A stretch of DNA of 64,000 bases, taken from positions 72,662 through 136,661 of the forward strand of contig JAKVBX010000004.1 in NCBI GenBank assembly GCA_022446795.1, given 5' to 3'. Below, piece by piece: positions 62,118 through 64,000 of the stretch (positions within the stretch are counted from its first letter, which is position 1; each line of letters starts with the position of its first letter). Source of the DNA: Phycisphaerales bacterium (GTDB lineage: Bacteria; Planctomycetota; Phycisphaerae; Phycisphaerales; SM1A02). Under the pieces are notes generated by a model that made no database searches, was not told where the DNA came from, and was given only the letters and a program-made list of their open reading frames with translations. The position numbers were made by a program, and so were the translations under genes.

Positions 62118-62786
62118 TCAGTCGCGACGGCGACGTGAACCAGTGATGGCCACCAGGCCGAGCATCCCGAGCATCCCGGGAGCAGGCACGATGCCGGCGT
62201 AATAGTTCCACGTGTTCCCGTCCGCATCCTTCCCCTGCAACCCGAAACCGATTTCACTGATCGTCGGCGTCCATGGCCCCTCTTCCAGGGTCAACTGCGC
62301 AATGAACACCCGCCCGTCGACCTCCTGACCCTGTGGATCATCCGGGGTGACGAACCAGGAGCCATTGTCCGTCTCCAGGGACAAACCCGCCTCGAAGCTG
62401 GTCCAGTCGATCCCGATCTCGTTGAGTTCATTGGAGCCGAAGGGATCACCGTTCTGGTACAGGGCGCCGATACTCACGTACGAATCCCACTCCAACGCGG
62501 GTACGAACTGGAAGAACGCGCTGTTGATGGCCTGCGATGTATTGCCACCGGTGGGGTCCTGGTAGAACGAGTTGCCCTCGCCCGGTGCGATGATCAGCGA
62601 ACCGGTCGCGTTGCCGTAGACCGCATCGATACGAGCCCCGGCATCGAGGTTCACGTACAGCCGATAGGTGTACCCCTGGTCACCGACGTTGACGAGATCC
62701 GCGCCAATCGACTGAAACGGTGAGCCGGAGGCGATGCCGGTGAGCAGTCCACAGGTCGCAAGAGATAGTGCTTTGGTCGTATTCAT
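62118..62786 (-). CDS. PEP-CTERM-type secreted protein, copy 1
   Basis: 222 residues. Signal peptide 1-21, then a beta-rich body with YRLYVNLDAGARIDAVYGNATG and GGNTSQAINSAFFQFVPALEWDSYVSIGALYQNGDPFG, and a C-terminal VPAPGMLGMLGLVAITGSRRRRD-like sorting signal (PAPG, hydrophobic span, Arg cluster). It is about 60 percent identical by eye to the protein encoded just upstream. The domain is not recognised; the repeated asparagine-rich SQAINSAFFQF stretch suggests a structural or surface role. Its stop is one base from the sulfotransferase stop (convergent). Confidence 0.75.
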   Translation of the reverse strand: MNTTKALSLATCGLLTGIASGSPFQSIGADLVNVGDQGYTYRLYVNLDAGARIDAVYGNATGSLIIAPGEGNSFYQDPTGGNTSQAINSAFFQFVPALEWDSYVSIGALYQNGDPFGSNELNEIGIDWTSFEAGLSLETDNGSWFVTPDDPQGQEVDGRVFIAQLTLEEGPWTPTISEIGFGLQGKDADGNTWNYYAGIVPAPGMLGMLGLVAITGSRRRRD

Positions 62787-62903
62787 GGGCTAGACCCTTC
62801 TCCCCGCCCAGTTCCAGGATCATCGTACTTGTGGATTGACGCGACTCAAGCAAGGAGCCGCCCATGGGGGGAAGATCCCCCTCCAGGCATTGAACAAAGG
62901 GTC

Positions 62904-62940
62904 CAAAAAGACACCTCCGCGAGCCAGGCTCGCGGAGGTG
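62904..62940 (-). terminator. Terminator of the second PEP-CTERM gene
   Basis: CACCTCCGCGAGCC pairs with GGCTCGCGGAGGTG, then TCTTTTTGG on the minus strand. It lies about 60 bases after the stop. Confidence 0.9.
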
Positions 62941-63002
62941 CTTCGTGCATGTGTGTGGGTTACGTGCCGGGCTCACCCGACACGCGAACCGGAACTGGTC
63001 AC

Positions 63003-63677
63003 TCAGGCGCGTCGACGACGTCCTGCGAGGCCAGCGAGGCCCAGAAGGGCCAGAGCACCGGGTGCGGGCACCCAGGTAGCACCGGTCACGGACCAAGTAT
63101 TGCCATCAGCGTCCTTACCCTGAAGGTTGACGGAACCGACGACATCCTCAGCACCAACACCACTGCCGCCTGCGACAGTGAACTGCCCCAGGAAGACGCG
63201 GCCGCCGAGCTCTTCACCCTGAGGATCCTCAGGAGTGACGAACCAGGAACCGTTGTCGGTGACCAGGCCGAGGCCAGCCGCGAAGTTCGTCCAGTCGATG
63301 CCGATGTCGTTCAGGTTGTTACCACCGAACGGATCGCCATTCTGGTACAGAGCGCCGATGCTGACGTAAGAGTCCCACTCCATCGCCGGAACGAACTGGA
63401 AGAAGGCACTGTTGATAGCCTGGGAAGTGTTACCGCCGGCTGAGTTCTGATAGAACGACAGGCCAGCACCAGGACTGATGTTCAGGTCCGCAACCGAGTT
63501 GCCGTAAACGGCATCGATTCGAGCACCTGTATCGATGTAGGCATACAGACGGTACGAGTTACCCTCGGCGCCCGAGTGAACGAGCTCCATATCCATACTC
63601 TGGAGTGGGCTGGCCGTAGCCGTTGATGCCAAGATGAGTCCGCCGATGGCTCCAGCGAACAAGCTGGTCGCTTTCAT
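63003..63677 (-). CDS. PEP-CTERM-type secreted protein, copy 2
   Basis: 224 residues from the ATG at 63677, which gives a signal peptide and follows GGAGGAGAAAG. Body and C-terminus parallel the downstream copy: YRLYAYIDTGARIDAVYGNSV, GGNTSQAINSAFFQFVPAMEWDSYVSIGALYQNGDPFGG, DNGSWFVTPEDPQG, and the sorting tail VPAPGALALLGLAGLAGRRRRA-like. Both copies sit in tandem on the same strand, each likely transcribed alone because of the terminator between them. The function is unknown; probably exported and processed at the C-terminus. Confidence 0.8.
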   Translation of the reverse strand: MKATSLFAGAIGGLILASTATASPLQSMDMELVHSGAEGNSYRLYAYIDTGARIDAVYGNSVADLNISPGAGLSFYQNSAGGNTSQAINSAFFQFVPAMEWDSYVSIGALYQNGDPFGGNNLNDIGIDWTNFAAGLGLVTDNGSWFVTPEDPQGEELGGRVFLGQFTVAGGSGVGAEDVVGSVNLQGKDADGNTWSVTGATWVPAPGALALLGLAGLAGRRRRA

Positions 63678-64000
63678 GGACTTTCTCCTCCTCCAATCAC
63701 GACTTGTGATTGGGAGTGTGGTGCTTGCTGAGTTAAAGATTTCTTCCCAATTCGGGGGCAAGAACCCGCTCAGGCACCACATCTCAGTGAGCCTGCCCCT
63801 CTCTCCACCGACCAAAGTACCGCACCCGATAGCCGCGACGCAACCCCTTAGTTGCCAAGTAGGTGAATTGTTAACAAGGTCATCAAACCGTACTTATTGA
63901 CCCCCTGGCAGCCGTTTATTGCCTCAGGAACCACGTGGATAGGGCCAAAACCGGCATCCAGGCTCCCCTCGGCCGCGATTCGGTCCAACGAAGACGCCAT
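63678..64000. other. Upstream region of PEP-CTERM copy 2, with hairpin and AT-rich stretch
   Basis: No gene is supported. An inverted repeat CCAATCAC-gactt-GTGATTGG at 63693-63713 directly abuts the ribosome site of copy 2. Further out, 63720-63745 and 63848-63895 are AT-rich, consistent with promoter or A+T spacer. The minus frame from 64000 toward 63849 is open but has no coding signal I could support; it may be the tail of a gene beyond the window or noise. Confidence 0.45.
63693..63713 (-). promoter_or_regulatory. 5' UTR hairpin next to the ribosome site of PEP-CTERM copy 2
   Basis: Perfect 8 bp inverted repeat CCAATCAC/GTGATTGG with a five-base loop, ending at the GGAGGAG ribosome site. 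Could stabilise the mRNA, hide the site, or bind a protein. Confidence 0.5.

Overview
The window is about 64 kb of GC-rich chromosome from a planctomycete, most likely of the Phycisphaerae lineage. This rests on family content read from the translations: an ECF sigma factor in an operon with a membrane-anchored Ser/Thr kinase carrying TPRs, secreted proteins ending in a VPAPG/hydrophobic/Arg-rich PEP-CTERM tail, DUF1501 and DUF1549/DUF1553 proteins with planctomycete cytochrome-c domains, a CxPxR sulfatase, calcium-binding dockerin-like tails and menaquinone synthesis through the futalosine route (MqnA). No plasmid, phage, insertion-sequence or CRISPR signature was seen, so this looks like core chromosome with some lineage-specific accessory genes.

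Layout. 1-2660: truncated secreted M12-type metalloprotease (minus). 2798-3613: class II glutamine amidotransferase, followed by a 750 bp interval holding several strong hairpins. 4366-6130: HTH-TPR regulator and a small PEP-CTERM secreted protein, closed by a terminator. 6242-10420 (minus): ECF sigma, kinase-TPR and m5C RNA methyltransferase. 10510-12704: cold-shock protein, 38-residue membrane protein, tRNA-Lys, cysteine desulfurase, tRNA-Leu. 12779-19277: recA, nucleotide-sugar epimerase/decarboxylase, anmK, HtrA protease, M32 carboxypeptidase. 19434-23094: two tandem DUF1573-ankyrin proteins. 23502-26776: MEMO-like protein overlapping dtd, a cysteine-free family-4 uracil-DNA glycosylase and a DUF2617-like protein. 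26867-40503: membrane protein, then a block of secreted catabolic-type genes (DUF1501, cytochrome/DUF1549/DUF1553, methyltransferase, BNR glycosidase-like, sulfatase, bicovalent FAD oxidase, C-type lectin with dockerin-like repeats). 40531-50355: ammonia-lyase, DUF418 protein, tRNA-Asn, rpmE, prfA, pseudopilin, cysC/sat, cytochrome-like protein, Mrp ATPase. 50363-62116: CPBP protease, rplM-rpsI, sigma-region-4-like regulator with mqnA, alr, DEAD-box helicase, psuG, rho and a TPR-sulfotransferase. 62118-63677: two tandem PEP-CTERM paralogues.

How parts work together. sat and cysC make PAPS, which the TPR-sulfotransferase could use, while the sulfatase, glycosidase-like protein, lectin and sugar oxidase could handle sulfated glycans outside the cytoplasm. 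The ECF sigma and kinase form a signalling operon; the HTH-TPR regulator beside a small exported protein resembles peptide-sensing regulator layouts. Housekeeping genes (recA, rho, prfA, three ribosomal proteins, tRNAs) are interspersed on both strands.

Limits: all assignments were made by eye from translations and motifs. Start codons were chosen from Shine-Dalgarno spacing and family N-termini. Promoters and structured RNAs are inferences.
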